Source: Youhaiella tibetensis (lineage in GTDB: Bacteria; Pseudomonadota; Alphaproteobacteria; Rhizobiales; Devosiaceae). Taken from it: a stretch of DNA of 64,000 nucleotides. The translations under genes and the position numbers were made by a program. The stretch spans positions 3,514,501 to 3,578,500 of the forward strand of contig NZ_CP041690.1 in the NCBI RefSeq assembly GCF_008000755.1, given 5' to 3'. The notes under the pieces are model-generated. The model was given only the letters and a program-made list of their open reading frames with translations, was not told the origin of the DNA and did not search any database. Shown piece by piece: positions 35,062 through 45,516 of the stretch. The number at the start of each line of letters is the position of its first letter. Positions within the stretch are counted from its first letter, which is position 1.

Positions 35062-36339
35062 CTATTGCGCGAAACCGGCCTTGGTCATCGAGGCAGCCAT
35101 GCGCTGGCTCATCGAGGTGATGGCCTCATCGGGCGTCTTCTGGCCCAGCAGGGCTGCCTGTACTTCTTCGGCCAGGATTTCGGTCAGTTCGCCGCCATTG
35201 CTCCAGGTGCCGACTTCGTTGACCTGGGGGTGGGTATTGTTCTGAGCCCAGGCGCTAAGATAGGCGTCATCGGCAACCACTGGATTGGCGCGGGCCGAGA
35301 TCGTGCCCGGCAGGGCGCTCTGTTCCACCGGGAACTGGGTCTCCACCGCATCGTCACCAAGATACTTGACGAACTGCATGTTGGGATCCTTCTCGGTCGG
35401 CGGATTGCTCTGCGCGAACGAGATGATCAGGTGGGCCCACTGGATTGACACGGCCTCGTCGCCCTCATGCACGACCGGAACCTGCATCGGCTTGACGTTG
35501 ACGTCGAAGGCCTTGTCCTGGCCCGAGAAGCTGCGCAGGAAGGCACGCGATTGCGGCGCGTCGAGATAGAAGGCTGCCGCGCTCTGGCCCACCAGGCGAC
35601 GGGCATCGGGCCGGCCGATTTCGGGAGCAACCAGGCGTTCGTTCATCAGGTCGACGAGAAAGGTCAGGGCCTGACGGCTGGCGTCGCTGTCCACAACGAC
35701 CTTCCCGCTCGGCTCGATCACGTGGCCGCCGAAATTGTACACCCACATCAAGAAGTCGACGAGGATGTCGCTATTGTTCTTGGTGGCCATGGCATAGGGC
35801 ACCGAATTGGGCACGGCGTCACGGACCTTGATCAGGTCGGCCTTGAACTCTTCGACGGTCTTGGGCAGCTCGGTAATGCCGGCCTGGGTCAGCACCGCCT
35901 GGTTGGCCACCATGCCGATCGAGCCGGACATCAGCGGCAGCGCATATTGCTTGCCGTTGAACTGGCCCATGGCGAGGGCTTCGGGCGCATAGGTCTGGGC
36001 GAGGTAATCCTTGCCGAACACCTCGTTGTAGTCGACCAGGCCCGGCAGGGTGCTGAACATGGGCAGCCAGCGTTCGGAAATCTGCGCGACGTCGGGCAGC
36101 GTCTTGGAACGGGCGCGCAGGAACATGGTCTTCTGCATGTCGCCGAAGGCGGTGCCGATGGGTTCGACCGTCAGGCCGGTCTTGGCGGTGAAGCCGTCGA
36201 TAATGCGTTCGACCGAGGGCTTGGCAGAGTCTTCAGCGTAGCTGTAGCCCATCCAGCTCAGATCGGCGGCCTGTACGGCCCCGACGGTGAAGATGCCTGC
36301 TGCCAGGGCAGTGGCCATCAGTTTGGTAATCTTCCTCAC
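35062..36339 (-). CDS. Extracellular sugar-binding protein, ABC family 1
   Basis: 425 residues. Signal peptide to about residue 24 (VGAVQA-ADL), then a family 1 fold: IIDGFTAKTGLTVEPI, YALPLMSGSIGMVANQAVL. Periplasmic capture of the sugar or sugar acid feeding the oxidative pathway encoded around it. Has its own IclR-type operator-like palindrome just upstream (36353-36367), so it may be transcribed from a promoter inside the operon as well. Confidence 0.93.
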   Translation of the reverse strand: MRKITKLMATALAAGIFTVGAVQAADLSWMGYSYAEDSAKPSVERIIDGFTAKTGLTVEPIGTAFGDMQKTMFLRARSKTLPDVAQISERWLPMFSTLPGLVDYNEVFGKDYLAQTYAPEALAMGQFNGKQYALPLMSGSIGMVANQAVLTQAGITELPKTVEEFKADLIKVRDAVPNSVPYAMATKNNSDILVDFLMWVYNFGGHVIEPSGKVVVDSDASRQALTFLVDLMNERLVAPEIGRPDARRLVGQSAAAFYLDAPQSRAFLRSFSGQDKAFDVNVKPMQVPVVHEGDEAVSIQWAHLIISFAQSNPPTEKDPNMQFVKYLGDDAVETQFPVEQSALPGTISARANPVVADDAYLSAWAQNNTHPQVNEVGTWSNGGELTEILAEEVQAALLGQKTPDEAITSMSQRMAASMTKAGFAQ

Positions 36340-36352
36340 ATTGTCCTCCCTA

Positions 36353-36367
36353 TGGAACTGTGTTTCA
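36353..36367. promoter_or_regulatory. Second IclR-type operator (one mismatch)
   Basis: TGGAACTGTGTTTCA: TGGAAC-N3-GTTTCA, same half-site and same 3-base spacing as the perfect palindrome at 40128-40142. It ends the gap 14 bases upstream of the binding-protein start. Confidence 0.6.
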
Positions 36368-36412
36368 AAGTAAAAAAAGTCGAAGCATCGGCATTTTCCC
36401 GGCGGTCAATGC

Positions 36413-37215
36413 CTAGATGACCCCTCCATCGACGATGAAAGTCTGCCCCGTGACCAACCGCGAGTCGTCTGCGGCCAGGAACAGCGCCATGCGCGCGATG
36501 TCAGGAGGAAGCAGGTGTTCCTTGAGGCATTGGCTCTCAAGATATTCGCTGAACTTGCTCTGGTAGATGGCCTTGGCGCGCACCACCTGTCGCTCGGTCA
36601 AGACCCAGCCCGGCGCGATGGAATTGACCCGGATATTGCGCTCGCCGACCTCGCGGGCCAGCGACTTGGTCATGCCCATCACCGCCGATTTGGCCGTGGT
36701 ATAGAAGATCAGGCCCGCCGCCCCCTTCATCCAGGAGATCGAGCCCATATTGATGATGGCCCCGCCCCCGGCTGCCGCCATGCCGGGCAGCACCGCCTGC
36801 GCGGCGAAAAACTGGTGCCGCAAATTGGTGGCCTGCCGCTCGTCCCAGTATTCCGGCGTCACGTCTTCGATCGCCATGCGATCGTCATTGCCGGCATTGT
36901 TGACCAGTACGTGAAAGGCTCCGGTCCGTTCGGCGAGGCGCGCGATGGCGGTCTGCAAGGCGCCAATGTCGCGCAGGTCTGCAACTTCGTAATACGGCCT
37001 TGTCCCGCTGGTCTTCTCGACGGCGTCGGCATGGGCCGCGGCAACCGCGCCGTTCAGTTCGATGAAGCCGACCTTGCAGCCCTGCCCGACGAAATGCTCC
37101 ACCAGCGAGGCACCGATGCCCGAGCCGCCGCCGGTAATCAGCACGCTCTTGCCCACAAGGCTCGGATAGCGCGCGGTGGCGACTTCGACCTTGGCGATCA
37201 GTTCGGGATGAATGG

Positions 37216-37219
<4 letters not shown>
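36413..37219 (-). CDS. XylB-like SDR aldose 1-dehydrogenase
   Basis: 268 residues. TGGGSGIG cofactor site (30-37), the distinctive [11 protein letters not shown], the segment [20 protein letters not shown] and YTTAK with the catalytic Tyr and Lys. This combination recalls Caulobacter D-xylose dehydrogenase XylB and related aldose dehydrogenases, which form a lactone and NADH. The fused lactonase at 38324-40054 would open such a lactone. The exact sugar (xylose, arabinose, galactose or other) is not determined. Overlaps the ATPase gene by four bases. Confidence 0.85.
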
Positions 37220-38310
<1,091 letters not shown>

Positions 38311-38323
38311 GATATTCTTTCAA

Positions 38324-40054
38324 TCAGCCGGCAAACATCGGGTCAGCCAGACCCTTGATGCCGGTATCGATAGCGAAGACGCTGCCCGAGAGCGGCGCGT
38401 CGGCGAGTTGAGCGGCCGAGAGGCGGATGCGGGCCGTCGTGACGAACAGGGTCTGCATATCGGGGCCGCCGAAGACGCAGGAGGTGGGGCGCGGTACCGG
38501 CAGGTTGATGACGCGCTCGACCTTGCCCTCGGGATCGTATCGGGTGACACACCAGCCATCCCAATGAGCGACCCAGACAAAGCCTTCGGCATCCACGGTC
38601 AGCCCGTCCGGCTTGCCTTCCGATGCGGGCACGGCGACGAAGGTCCTGCGATTGGCGATGGCGCCCGCTTCAAGGTCGAAGTCATAGGCATAGATCACCT
38701 GCTTGGCCGTATCGGCAAAGTAGAAGGTCCTGTCGTCCGGGCTCCAGCCCAGACCGTTGGCAACATGGAAACCGCGGTCCATTTCATAGGTTCGCCCATC
38801 AGGATCGAGGCGCCACAGCCGCCCCTGGTCGGGCGAGGTATCAATGGCCAGAGATCCGGCCCAGAGGCGCCCCTTGCGGTCGCATTTGCCGTCGTTGAAG
38901 CGATTGCCCGGCCGGTCGGCCTCGGGCCGTGCAATGGTGGTGATGCTGCCGCTGGCCAGGTCTAGCCCGCGAATTTCGCCGTGCATCGCGGTCACGAATC
39001 CGCCCCGCGTGCGGGGAATGACGAAGCCAACCAATTCGGGCACCGGCAGGCTCGTGTAGGTCCCCTGGACGGGGTCGCCGGTGTGCACGGCCGGCGCCAG
39101 AATATCGACGAAATAGAGCTTGCCGTCGCGCTGGGACCAATGCGGCCCCTCCCCCAGGAAGGTGCTGGCCGGAATCACGCAACGCACGTCGGCTCGGTCG
39201 ACGCCCAGCGGGCGGGGCTGGATGCCAAGCGACATGGCGAACTCTCCGAAATTGCCGGATGTGCGGCGTGCAGCCTCAATGACCTCGCGTCCCAGCGCAT
39301 GCAGGCGCTCGGCCGGCAGACGGAAGGACGGGCCGATAATGCCGATGGCCCCGATAGGCTCGCCGCGATGGTTGAGGACGGGCGCGGCGACCGACGAAAT
39401 CCCGATATTCTGCTCGTCGATTGAGACGGCATAGCCGCGCGCCTTGGTCAGATCGAGTTGGCGGATCAGTTCGTCGAAGTCCGTCGTCGTGTGGGGCGTC
39501 AGGGCTTCAAGCGGCGTATCCACCAGCAAGGCGCGCCTTTTTTCCAGCGACATGTGGGCCAGAATGGCCTTGCCCAGACCGCTGGCATAGGCGCTTGCGC
39601 GGCTGCCGACGCCATTGTTGAGCCGCAGCGGCTGCGGGACTTCCCGCTGGTCGATGTAAAGGACACTGCCGCCATCCATCACGCCGAGCCGGATAGCCTC
39701 GCCGGTGAGGTCGCGCAGGCGCTCCAGTTCCGGCTCGGCGGCACCGCGCAGGTCGAAATCGTCCCAGACCTTATGCGCCCATTGGAAGAGGCGCGTGGCC
39801 AGTCGATAGGTCTGGTTACGCGGATCGAAACCCAAGAGCCGCTCTTCGACCAGCGCCTGCAGCAACCGATGCAGCGTGCCCTTGGGCATGCCGGTCTGCT
39901 CCAGTAGTTCGGTAAAGCGTAGTCCGGCCGGGGTTGACGCCACGATGTCGAGAATCTGGATTCCGCGCGTCAAAGCCTGCACGCCGGGGGTCGAAGGACT
40001 CTCCGCCTCGACCTCCTTTTCCGGCACGATCGTGCTCGACTGGGGCTTGCTCAT
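38324..40054 (-). CDS. IclR regulator fused to SMP-30/gluconolactonase enzyme
   Basis: 576 residues in one frame. Residues about 22-265 are an IclR regulator: ALTRGIQILDIVASTPAGLRF, then MPKGTLHRLLQALVEERLL, then the effector domain ending RLHALGREVIEAARRTSG. Residues about 290-576 are a full SMP-30 beta-propeller: LGEGPHW (Glu302), RFNDGKCD (Asn387/Asp388), NGLGWSPDD (Asn433) and KPDGLTVDAEG (Asp483), which match the metal and active-site positions of gluconolactonases. So the protein should bind DNA and hydrolyse a sugar lactone. GGGAGAG precedes the ATG at 40054; an earlier start at 40117 would cover the upstream sequence without homology. Heads the eight-gene minus-strand operon and is divergent from 40185. 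Confidence 0.92.
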   Translation of the reverse strand: MSKPQSSTIVPEKEVEAESPSTPGVQALTRGIQILDIVASTPAGLRFTELLEQTGMPKGTLHRLLQALVEERLLGFDPRNQTYRLATRLFQWAHKVWDDFDLRGAAEPELERLRDLTGEAIRLGVMDGGSVLYIDQREVPQPLRLNNGVGSRASAYASGLGKAILAHMSLEKRRALLVDTPLEALTPHTTTDFDELIRQLDLTKARGYAVSIDEQNIGISSVAAPVLNHRGEPIGAIGIIGPSFRLPAERLHALGREVIEAARRTSGNFGEFAMSLGIQPRPLGVDRADVRCVIPASTFLGEGPHWSQRDGKLYFVDILAPAVHTGDPVQGTYTSLPVPELVGFVIPRTRGGFVTAMHGEIRGLDLASGSITTIARPEADRPGNRFNDGKCDRKGRLWAGSLAIDTSPDQGRLWRLDPDGRTYEMDRGFHVANGLGWSPDDRTFYFADTAKQVIYAYDFDLEAGAIANRRTFVAVPASEGKPDGLTVDAEGFVWVAHWDGWCVTRYDPEGKVERVINLPVPRPTSCVFGGPDMQTLFVTTARIRLSAAQLADAPLSGSVFAIDTGIKGLADPMFAG

Positions 40055-40127
40055 ACTCTCTCCCGCCGCCGGTATTGCCCGGCTGATCGACCCAAGGCTT
40101 GCTGGCCATGTTGCCAATCGAATATCT

Positions 40128-40142
40128 TGGAACTAAGTTCCA
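40128..40142. promoter_or_regulatory. IclR-type operator, perfect 15-bp palindrome
   Basis: TGGAACTAAGTTCCA lies in the 130-bp divergent promoter region. It matches the classic IclR consensus TGGAAATNATTTCCA at 13 of 15 positions, keeping TGGAA and TTCCA. Probably bound by the IclR-lactonase fusion to control both directions. Confidence 0.75.
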
Positions 40143-40184
40143 TGTCAACACGCCAAGCGCGAACGGTCTCGTGCAGGAGGAAAA

Positions 40185-41336
40185 GTGCGCATCACCAAAG
40201 TTGACCATTGGCTGGTCCGAATGCCGTTTACCGAAGACATCTTATGGGGTTCGGGGCGGCGCATCGGCACCACCAGGCTGGTCTGCCGCATCGAGACCGA
40301 TGCCGGAATCGTCGGCTGGGGCGAGACCATTTCGCTCATAGCCAATGTGCCGGCGGTCTTTGCCGACATAGTCGCGCCACTGGCCATCGGCTATCAGGTG
40401 TCCGATGTCGAGCGCCTGCACCGCCACGTCCTCGGCGCCGGCTTCTATCACCACAAACGCGCCGCCGTAATGGCGATCGCCGCGCTGGAAATGGCAATGT
40501 GGGATGCGCTGGGCAAGCAGGCCAAATTGCCACTTTACGCACTCTGGGGTGGCAAGTGGCGGCAGGACGTGGAAGCCGCCGCCTATCTGTTTACCAACGA
40601 GCCCAAGGGCCTGACCGAGCGCTTGCAGCGCTTTCTCGATCGCGGCTACGAGACGTTCAAGGTCAAGATCGGCTTTGACGAACACACCGACATCATCCTC
40701 GCCGAGGCGGCCCGCAAGGTTATCGGTTCGCACCCGCTGCGCCTCGACGTTAACGGCGCCTGGCACCCCGGCACCGCCAAGCGGCAGCTGGAAAAGTTAC
40801 GCCCGTTCGATCCCGCCTATGTCGAGCAACCCCTCGAGCTTGACGATCTGGCCGGGCACGCCGCACTCGTCGCCAACTCGCCCGTTCCGATCGCCCTCGA
40901 TGAAAGCGCCTATACCCTTGCCGATGTCGGCAATATCGTTCGTGCCAGTGCAGCCGACGTCGTCTTGCTCGATCCGCATGAAGCGGGCGGCTTGTGGCAG
41001 ACCATCAAGGCTGCCGCGATCTGCGAAGCAGTCGGCATTCCGGTGACACTGCATTCCGGCGCCGAGCTTGCCTTGTCGCAATCGGCTTACATTCACCTCG
41101 CCGCGTCCATTCCCAATCTCTCGCTGGCCGTCGATACGGAACGCGCCTATCTCGGCGGCGATATCAGCCCCAATCCCCCCGTCCTGACCGGTGGCCGCTT
41201 TGCCATCCCCGAGGAACCCGGCCTGGGCGTCGACATCGATGTCGACATGCTTGAGCGCTACAAGGTCGATGCCATCGCCGGGGCCTATCTCGATACGTCC
41301 CGCAAGAACTGGTTCCCCATCAAACCCGCCTATTGA
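40185..41336 (+). CDS. Enolase-superfamily acid-sugar dehydratase candidate (MR type)
   Basis: 383 residues. FKVKIGF carries the K-x-K motif; metal ligands in RLDVNGAW, YVEQPLE and IALDESAY. The other face has Asp in VVLLDPHEAGG and His in PVTLHSG, the mandelate-racemase Asp-His dyad. Both acid-base arms are therefore present, unlike the enzyme at 31120-32304. Likely dehydrates an aldonate to a 2-keto-3-deoxy acid. Start is a GTG at 40185 with CAGGAGG five bases upstream. Followed nine bases later by the kinase gene. Confidence 0.88.
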   Translation: MRITKVDHWLVRMPFTEDILWGSGRRIGTTRLVCRIETDAGIVGWGETISLIANVPAVFADIVAPLAIGYQVSDVERLHRHVLGAGFYHHKRAAVMAIAALEMAMWDALGKQAKLPLYALWGGKWRQDVEAAAYLFTNEPKGLTERLQRFLDRGYETFKVKIGFDEHTDIILAEAARKVIGSHPLRLDVNGAWHPGTAKRQLEKLRPFDPAYVEQPLELDDLAGHAALVANSPVPIALDESAYTLADVGNIVRASAADVVLLDPHEAGGLWQTIKAAAICEAVGIPVTLHSGAELALSQSAYIHLAASIPNLSLAVDTERAYLGGDISPNPPVLTGGRFAIPEEPGLGVDIDVDMLERYKVDAIAGAYLDTSRKNWFPIKPAY

Positions 41337-41344
41337 GGCCCGAC

Positions 41345-42232
41345 ATGTATATTGCGATCGAGTGGACCTCGTCGGCGTTTCGCGCCTGGCTCATGCAAGC
41401 GAACGGCACGGTCGCGGCTGAACACCAGAGCCTCGCCGGCGTCAATTCCGTGCGAGACGGTTCTTTCGAAGCGTGCCTTCGCAGCGAAATCGGCGCATGG
41501 CTGCCCCAAAGCAAGGCGATCCTGCTGTCAGGGATGGTGACAAGCCGCACCGGCTGGGTGGAAACGCCCTTCGCCATGGCCCCTGCCGGAATTGCCGACA
41601 TGCTGGCCCAGGCCATACGAAGCGACCTGCCAGGCCTCCCGCCGCTCTATTTCCTGCCAGGCATCGCGCGCCTCAGCCCACTGCCCGACGTCATGAGGGG
41701 CGAAGAAATGAGTATTTTCGGACTGGAGTTGCCGCTGCCGGATCTACTCGTACTCCCAGGCGCCCATAGTAAATGGGTGCGCACCGATGGCGAACGCATT
41801 GTCGATCTGAGCACTTACATGTCGGGTGAAATCCTCAACTTGCTGCGCAAGGATTCGCTGCTGTCGAAACTGATCCCGGCGGACTATGCCCCGAGCGAAG
41901 CCGCGTTTGACCGTGGTGTGGCCATCGCTAGGGACAAAGGCGCCCTGCCCGGCGGCGTCTTGCAGCGCCTTTTCTCGGCGCGATCCCTCGTGCTCTTCGA
42001 TCAGCTCAAGCCGCACGAGATCAGCGATTATCTTTCTGGCGTCATGATCGGCTCGGAAATCGCCGAGGTTCTTGCCGGGCAACCGGACCTGTCGTCGGTG
42101 GTCGTTTTGGGCGAGAACCCGGTCGCCCAATCGTACCGGCGAGCCCTGCACCAGTTCGGCATTCAATCGCCCGTAGAAGTCGGCTCGGCTGCTGCCGGGT
42201 TTGCGAGGCTGATCGTCGAATTGAGCGCATAG
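41345..42232 (+). CDS. dgoK: 2-dehydro-3-deoxygalactonokinase
   Basis: 295 residues. DgoK family signatures: EWTSSAFRAWLM (N-terminal phosphate loop), SGMVTSRTGWVETPF, DVMRGEEMSIFG and LVLPGAHSKWV. Phosphorylates 2-keto-3-deoxy-galactonate (or a close aldonate derivative) for later aldol cleavage; no DgoA aldolase gene is in the window. Start at ATG 41345 with GAGG upstream. Its pairing with the 40185 dehydratase points to a hexonate substrate. Confidence 0.9.
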   Translation: MYIAIEWTSSAFRAWLMQANGTVAAEHQSLAGVNSVRDGSFEACLRSEIGAWLPQSKAILLSGMVTSRTGWVETPFAMAPAGIADMLAQAIRSDLPGLPPLYFLPGIARLSPLPDVMRGEEMSIFGLELPLPDLLVLPGAHSKWVRTDGERIVDLSTYMSGEILNLLRKDSLLSKLIPADYAPSEAAFDRGVAIARDKGALPGGVLQRLFSARSLVLFDQLKPHEISDYLSGVMIGSEIAEVLAGQPDLSSVVVLGENPVAQSYRRALHQFGIQSPVEVGSAAAGFARLIVELSA

Positions 42233-42739
42233 GCAGAAGCTTGCCCTCGCTGCAGGGCCCTATCGCGTTGTTGCAACGCGCGATGGTGGTGGTCTGCTCG
42301 AATTTCCCCTGGGACGAAAGGAGAAGCGCGCGGCGCGGGTAAGGCTGGTGTCGAGGACCACGTCGGCCAATGCATCAGCCGCGCTGGGGCGCCGGGGCGC
42401 TTGGGCGTCTTCATCGCCCCAGCACGTGCCTCGTCGGGATGGGCGTAACCACCAAAGGTCGTGGCACGGGGCTCCAAGCCCGGACCAGCGGCGACCGATC
42501 CGTGCGGGAAAAAGGATAAGGTCTGCCAGCCGCCGCGCCCGGATTAACGCGGAATTAACCGCAGACCTGACGGGGCGCGGGATAGCCCGGAAAAACGCGA
42601 GCGGGTCATTTGCAGAACGAATTCAGTCCGCTAACCTCGCCTTCGGGTAACGTACTGTTCCTGTTGAGCAATTCAGCAAGGCCCAACACACCCTTTTGCG
42701 GACCATCGGCGCGGCCACTCGCCGACAAAGAGAATTACC
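42233..42739. other. 507-bp intergenic region
   Basis: No gene that I can support. Short frames on both strands are Arg/Ala/Pro-rich with no family features. A hairpin CGCGTTG-TTG-CAACGCG is at 42264-42280, 32 bases after dgoK, without a T run. The last ~100 bases are less GC-rich and may hold the autotransporter promoter. Confidence 0.4.
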
Positions 42740-45100
42740 ATGACCATTTTTGCAAACGCCCGCTCCGGGCGCCAAGGCGATCATTCACGCCGATATCGCG
42801 ATGCCTCCATATCCACGCTGGCCAGAACGCTGGCGGCCACCTCGACGGCCATGATCGTTCTTGCCACGGGCGGACAGGCCGTGGCCCAGACCTGGAACGG
42901 CAGCGCCGACAATGACTGGACCAATGGCGCGAACTGGTCCAGCGGAGGAGCGCCTAGCGGTGCTGCCGGCGTCACCATCAACTTGACCTCGCCCATCGTT
43001 CTGGGCGTAAACGGTGCCGCAAGCGGCTTCACCAACGGCCTCATTCTGAACGGAAATCTGACTGTTCAGAGTGGCAGTACGCTGAACAGCGCTGGCGCGG
43101 GACTGCTTGCCTCTCCCTCGACTCGCACGGCCACGATGAGCGTCACGGGCGAAGGTTCGCAGTGGATCGTCAACGGAACCCTTGCAGTGGGCAGCGCAGG
43201 AATCGGCACGCTCAATATTTCGGACGGCGCACTGGTCAAGGCGCTCAACGGTGTGCGCGTCGGCAGCCAGGCCACCAGCCGGGGCATCTTGAATATCACA
43301 AATGGCACGCTCGAAACGACCGGCCTGGAGAAAGGCACGGGCGCCGCCCGGGTCAACTTCGACAATGCGATCCTGCGCGCGGCGGCCAGCGACCCCGCCT
43401 TCGTCGACACGCTGACGGCTTCGGAACTCGTCATCGCTGCGGGTGGCCTGACCGTCGACACCAATGGCTTTGCGATCGGCGCCCCCGGCTTCAGCGGCAC
43501 CGGCAGCCTGACGACGACCGGAACGGGAACGCTGACGCTGAACGATGTCAGCACCTATACCGGCGACACCATTGTCGGCAGCGGCAGCACGCTGGCCCTC
43601 TCGGGCGCTGGCGCCATCGCTTCGAGCCGGCTGGTCGCCGACGGCACGTTCGACGTTTCCGGCATGGCAGCTGCGGGCATTACCATCTCGCGTCTTGAGG
43701 GGCTGGGAACAGTGGTTCTGGGCGGCAAGACGCTGACGGTAAGTCAGATCGCGCCAGGCGGCAACGCCATCGGCACCCTCACCCTCGACGGCGACTATGC
43801 TGGCACCGGCGCCACACTCAACATCCAGTCCACCCTCGCCGGTGACGGCGCCACCTCGGACCTTCTGATCATCACCGGCAACTACAGCGGCAATACCAAT
43901 GTCGCCGTGACCAAGTCGGGCGGCACGAGCGCGATGACCGTGAACGGCATCAAGGTCGTCGATATCGGTGGATCATCCCTCGGCACGTTTACGCTTCTCG
44001 GCGACGTAGTGGTCAATGGCGAACAGGCCGTTGCCGCCGGCGCCTATCTCTATGGCCTCTACCAAGGCACACCAGGCAGCGCCGATGGCGATTGGTATCT
44101 GCGCACCCTCTCAGACCCATCCGATCCCGATACACCGCTGGTTCAGCCGGCCGCGCCGGTCGTCGAAGCCTATGTTGCCGCCGCCCTTCAGAGCCTCAAC
44201 ACCATGGAGAGCATGCAGCAACGCCTCGGTGGCCGCTGGTGGGTCGATAAGTCCAATGACGGCGGCGGCCTCTGGGGCCGCGTCGAAGGCGAGCACACGG
44301 TCGATGTCCCGGGTGCGTCCACCACCGGAGCCGGCTACACCGTCGATACCATCAGGCTCCAGGTCGGCCTCGACGCGGTGGCGCGCCAATGGGATGGCGG
44401 CAAGCTCATCGGCAGCGGCAATCTGCAACTCGGTGGAATCTCGGCCAGCATCGGCTCCACCTCGGGCAGCGGCACGGTCTCCGGCGCCGCCGTTGGCCTT
44501 GGCGGCGGTGTGACCTGGTTGGCCGACAGCGGGCTCTACCTGGATGCCCAGGGCAAGCTGAACTGGTTTGACACCAGCCTCTATTCGACCACGCTCGGCC
44601 GCTCGATCGTTTCAGGCAATGACGGTTTCGGCTATGCGTTTGGCCTTGAGGCCGGGCAGCGCTTTGCCATCGATGACACATGGTCGGTAGGGCCCCAGGC
44701 CCAGCTCTCCTATTCGCACGTGAGCTTCACCGACTTCCTCGATCCCTTCGGCAACACCGTCAGCCTCGATCGCAGCGACAGCCTCGTCGGACGCCTCGGC
44801 CTCTCCGCCGATTACAAGTCCGATTGGCAGAACACCGCCGGCAGGGCGGGCAGCACCCATCTCTATGGCCTCGCCAATGTCACCTACGAATTCCTGGACG
44901 GCACCGCGACCCTGATCGGCGGCGACAGCGTCGCGAGCAAGAGCGACCCGCTCTGGGGCAGCGTCGGCATCGGCGGCTCGCTCAACTGGCTCGACGACAA
45001 GCTCTCGCTCTTCGGCGAGGCCAATGTCACCTCCAGCCTCAACAATTTCGGCGAGAGCTACGGCCTGGGCGTCACGACCGGCCTGACCGGCAAGTTCTGA
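42740..45100 (+). CDS. Autotransporter with C-terminal outer-membrane beta-barrel
   Basis: 786 residues. Extended signal peptide (about 1-50, GGQAVAQ-TWNG). The passenger (about 51-480) is Gly/Thr/Ser/Asn-rich with repeated beta-helix turns such as LNDVSTYTGDTIVGSGSTLALSG, an autotransporter-associated beta-strand repeat. From about 510 a transporter barrel follows: GGLWGRVEGEH, alternating strands, and a final TGLTGKF ending in Phe as expected for outer-membrane insertion. Such proteins are displayed or released at the cell surface; no enzyme motif is seen in the passenger. Not linked to the neighbouring sugar operon, and it ends just before the accessory region. Confidence 0.9.
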   Translation: MTIFANARSGRQGDHSRRYRDASISTLARTLAATSTAMIVLATGGQAVAQTWNGSADNDWTNGANWSSGGAPSGAAGVTINLTSPIVLGVNGAASGFTNGLILNGNLTVQSGSTLNSAGAGLLASPSTRTATMSVTGEGSQWIVNGTLAVGSAGIGTLNISDGALVKALNGVRVGSQATSRGILNITNGTLETTGLEKGTGAARVNFDNAILRAAASDPAFVDTLTASELVIAAGGLTVDTNGFAIGAPGFSGTGSLTTTGTGTLTLNDVSTYTGDTIVGSGSTLALSGAGAIASSRLVADGTFDVSGMAAAGITISRLEGLGTVVLGGKTLTVSQIAPGGNAIGTLTLDGDYAGTGATLNIQSTLAGDGATSDLLIITGNYSGNTNVAVTKSGGTSAMTVNGIKVVDIGGSSLGTFTLLGDVVVNGEQAVAAGAYLYGLYQGTPGSADGDWYLRTLSDPSDPDTPLVQPAAPVVEAYVAAALQSLNTMESMQQRLGGRWWVDKSNDGGGLWGRVEGEHTVDVPGASTTGAGYTVDTIRLQVGLDAVARQWDGGKLIGSGNLQLGGISASIGSTSGSGTVSGAAVGLGGGVTWLADSGLYLDAQGKLNWFDTSLYSTTLGRSIVSGNDGFGYAFGLEAGQRFAIDDTWSVGPQAQLSYSHVSFTDFLDPFGNTVSLDRSDSLVGRLGLSADYKSDWQNTAGRAGSTHLYGLANVTYEFLDGTATLIGGDSVASKSDPLWGSVGIGGSLNWLDDKLSLFGEANVTSSLNNFGESYGLGVTTGLTGKF

Positions 45101-45156
45101 TTCTCGGCCAGGCCCGTCCCGGCCAAGGGCCCTAAGGTCTTAATGATGCAAGCGAG

Positions 45157-45185
45157 CGGACCGCCAGGCGAAACCCTGGCGTCCG
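45157..45185 (+). terminator. Terminator-like hairpin after autotransporter gene
   Basis: CGGA plus CGCCAGG pair with CCTGGCG plus TCCG, with a single bulged C at 45161. About 57 bases after the stop; no T run. Confidence 0.4.
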
Positions 45186-45272
45186 AACGCGTCGCGACGA
45201 AGCATGCCCCCCGCTGCGCCCACCAGATGTCGGCAAACGTCACGAACTATCGGCTGTACTTCTGATCGAGAT

Positions 45273-45286
45273 TGGTAGCGGAGGAG
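45273..45286. repeat. Short third copy of the tRNA-Met 3' end (att-like)
   Basis: TGGTAGCGGAGGAG is identical to the last 14 bases of the tRNA gene at 62540-62616 (reverse complement) and to the start of the copy at 46331. Similarity beyond this point is patchy (ACCCCCG at about 45301). Could be an older insertion boundary. Confidence 0.5.
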
Positions 45287-45516
45287 CGTTTCGATGCGTA
45301 CCCCCGCACCGGCCTCTGTTCTCGTATGAAAGACTGACCGGCTGACGTACGTGAATATCCAGCAGGCATTGAAATCGTCGCCTCGGAACCTGACGTCCCC
45401 CGGTGGTTTTCACGCCGGGGTGCTGAGGCGCCAGCACTCGCCTTCTTCCCCACATGACACTGAGCAAGCTATAAACGCGATTGAAGGGGCGCTTCCGACC
45501 ACTTTCAGGTTAGGTC

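Noticed and set aside
42163-42477. Minus-strand frame and an overlapping plus frame in the dgoK-autotransporter gap
   Set aside because: Arg/Ala/Pro-rich with no ribosome site or family similarity; one overlaps dgoK.
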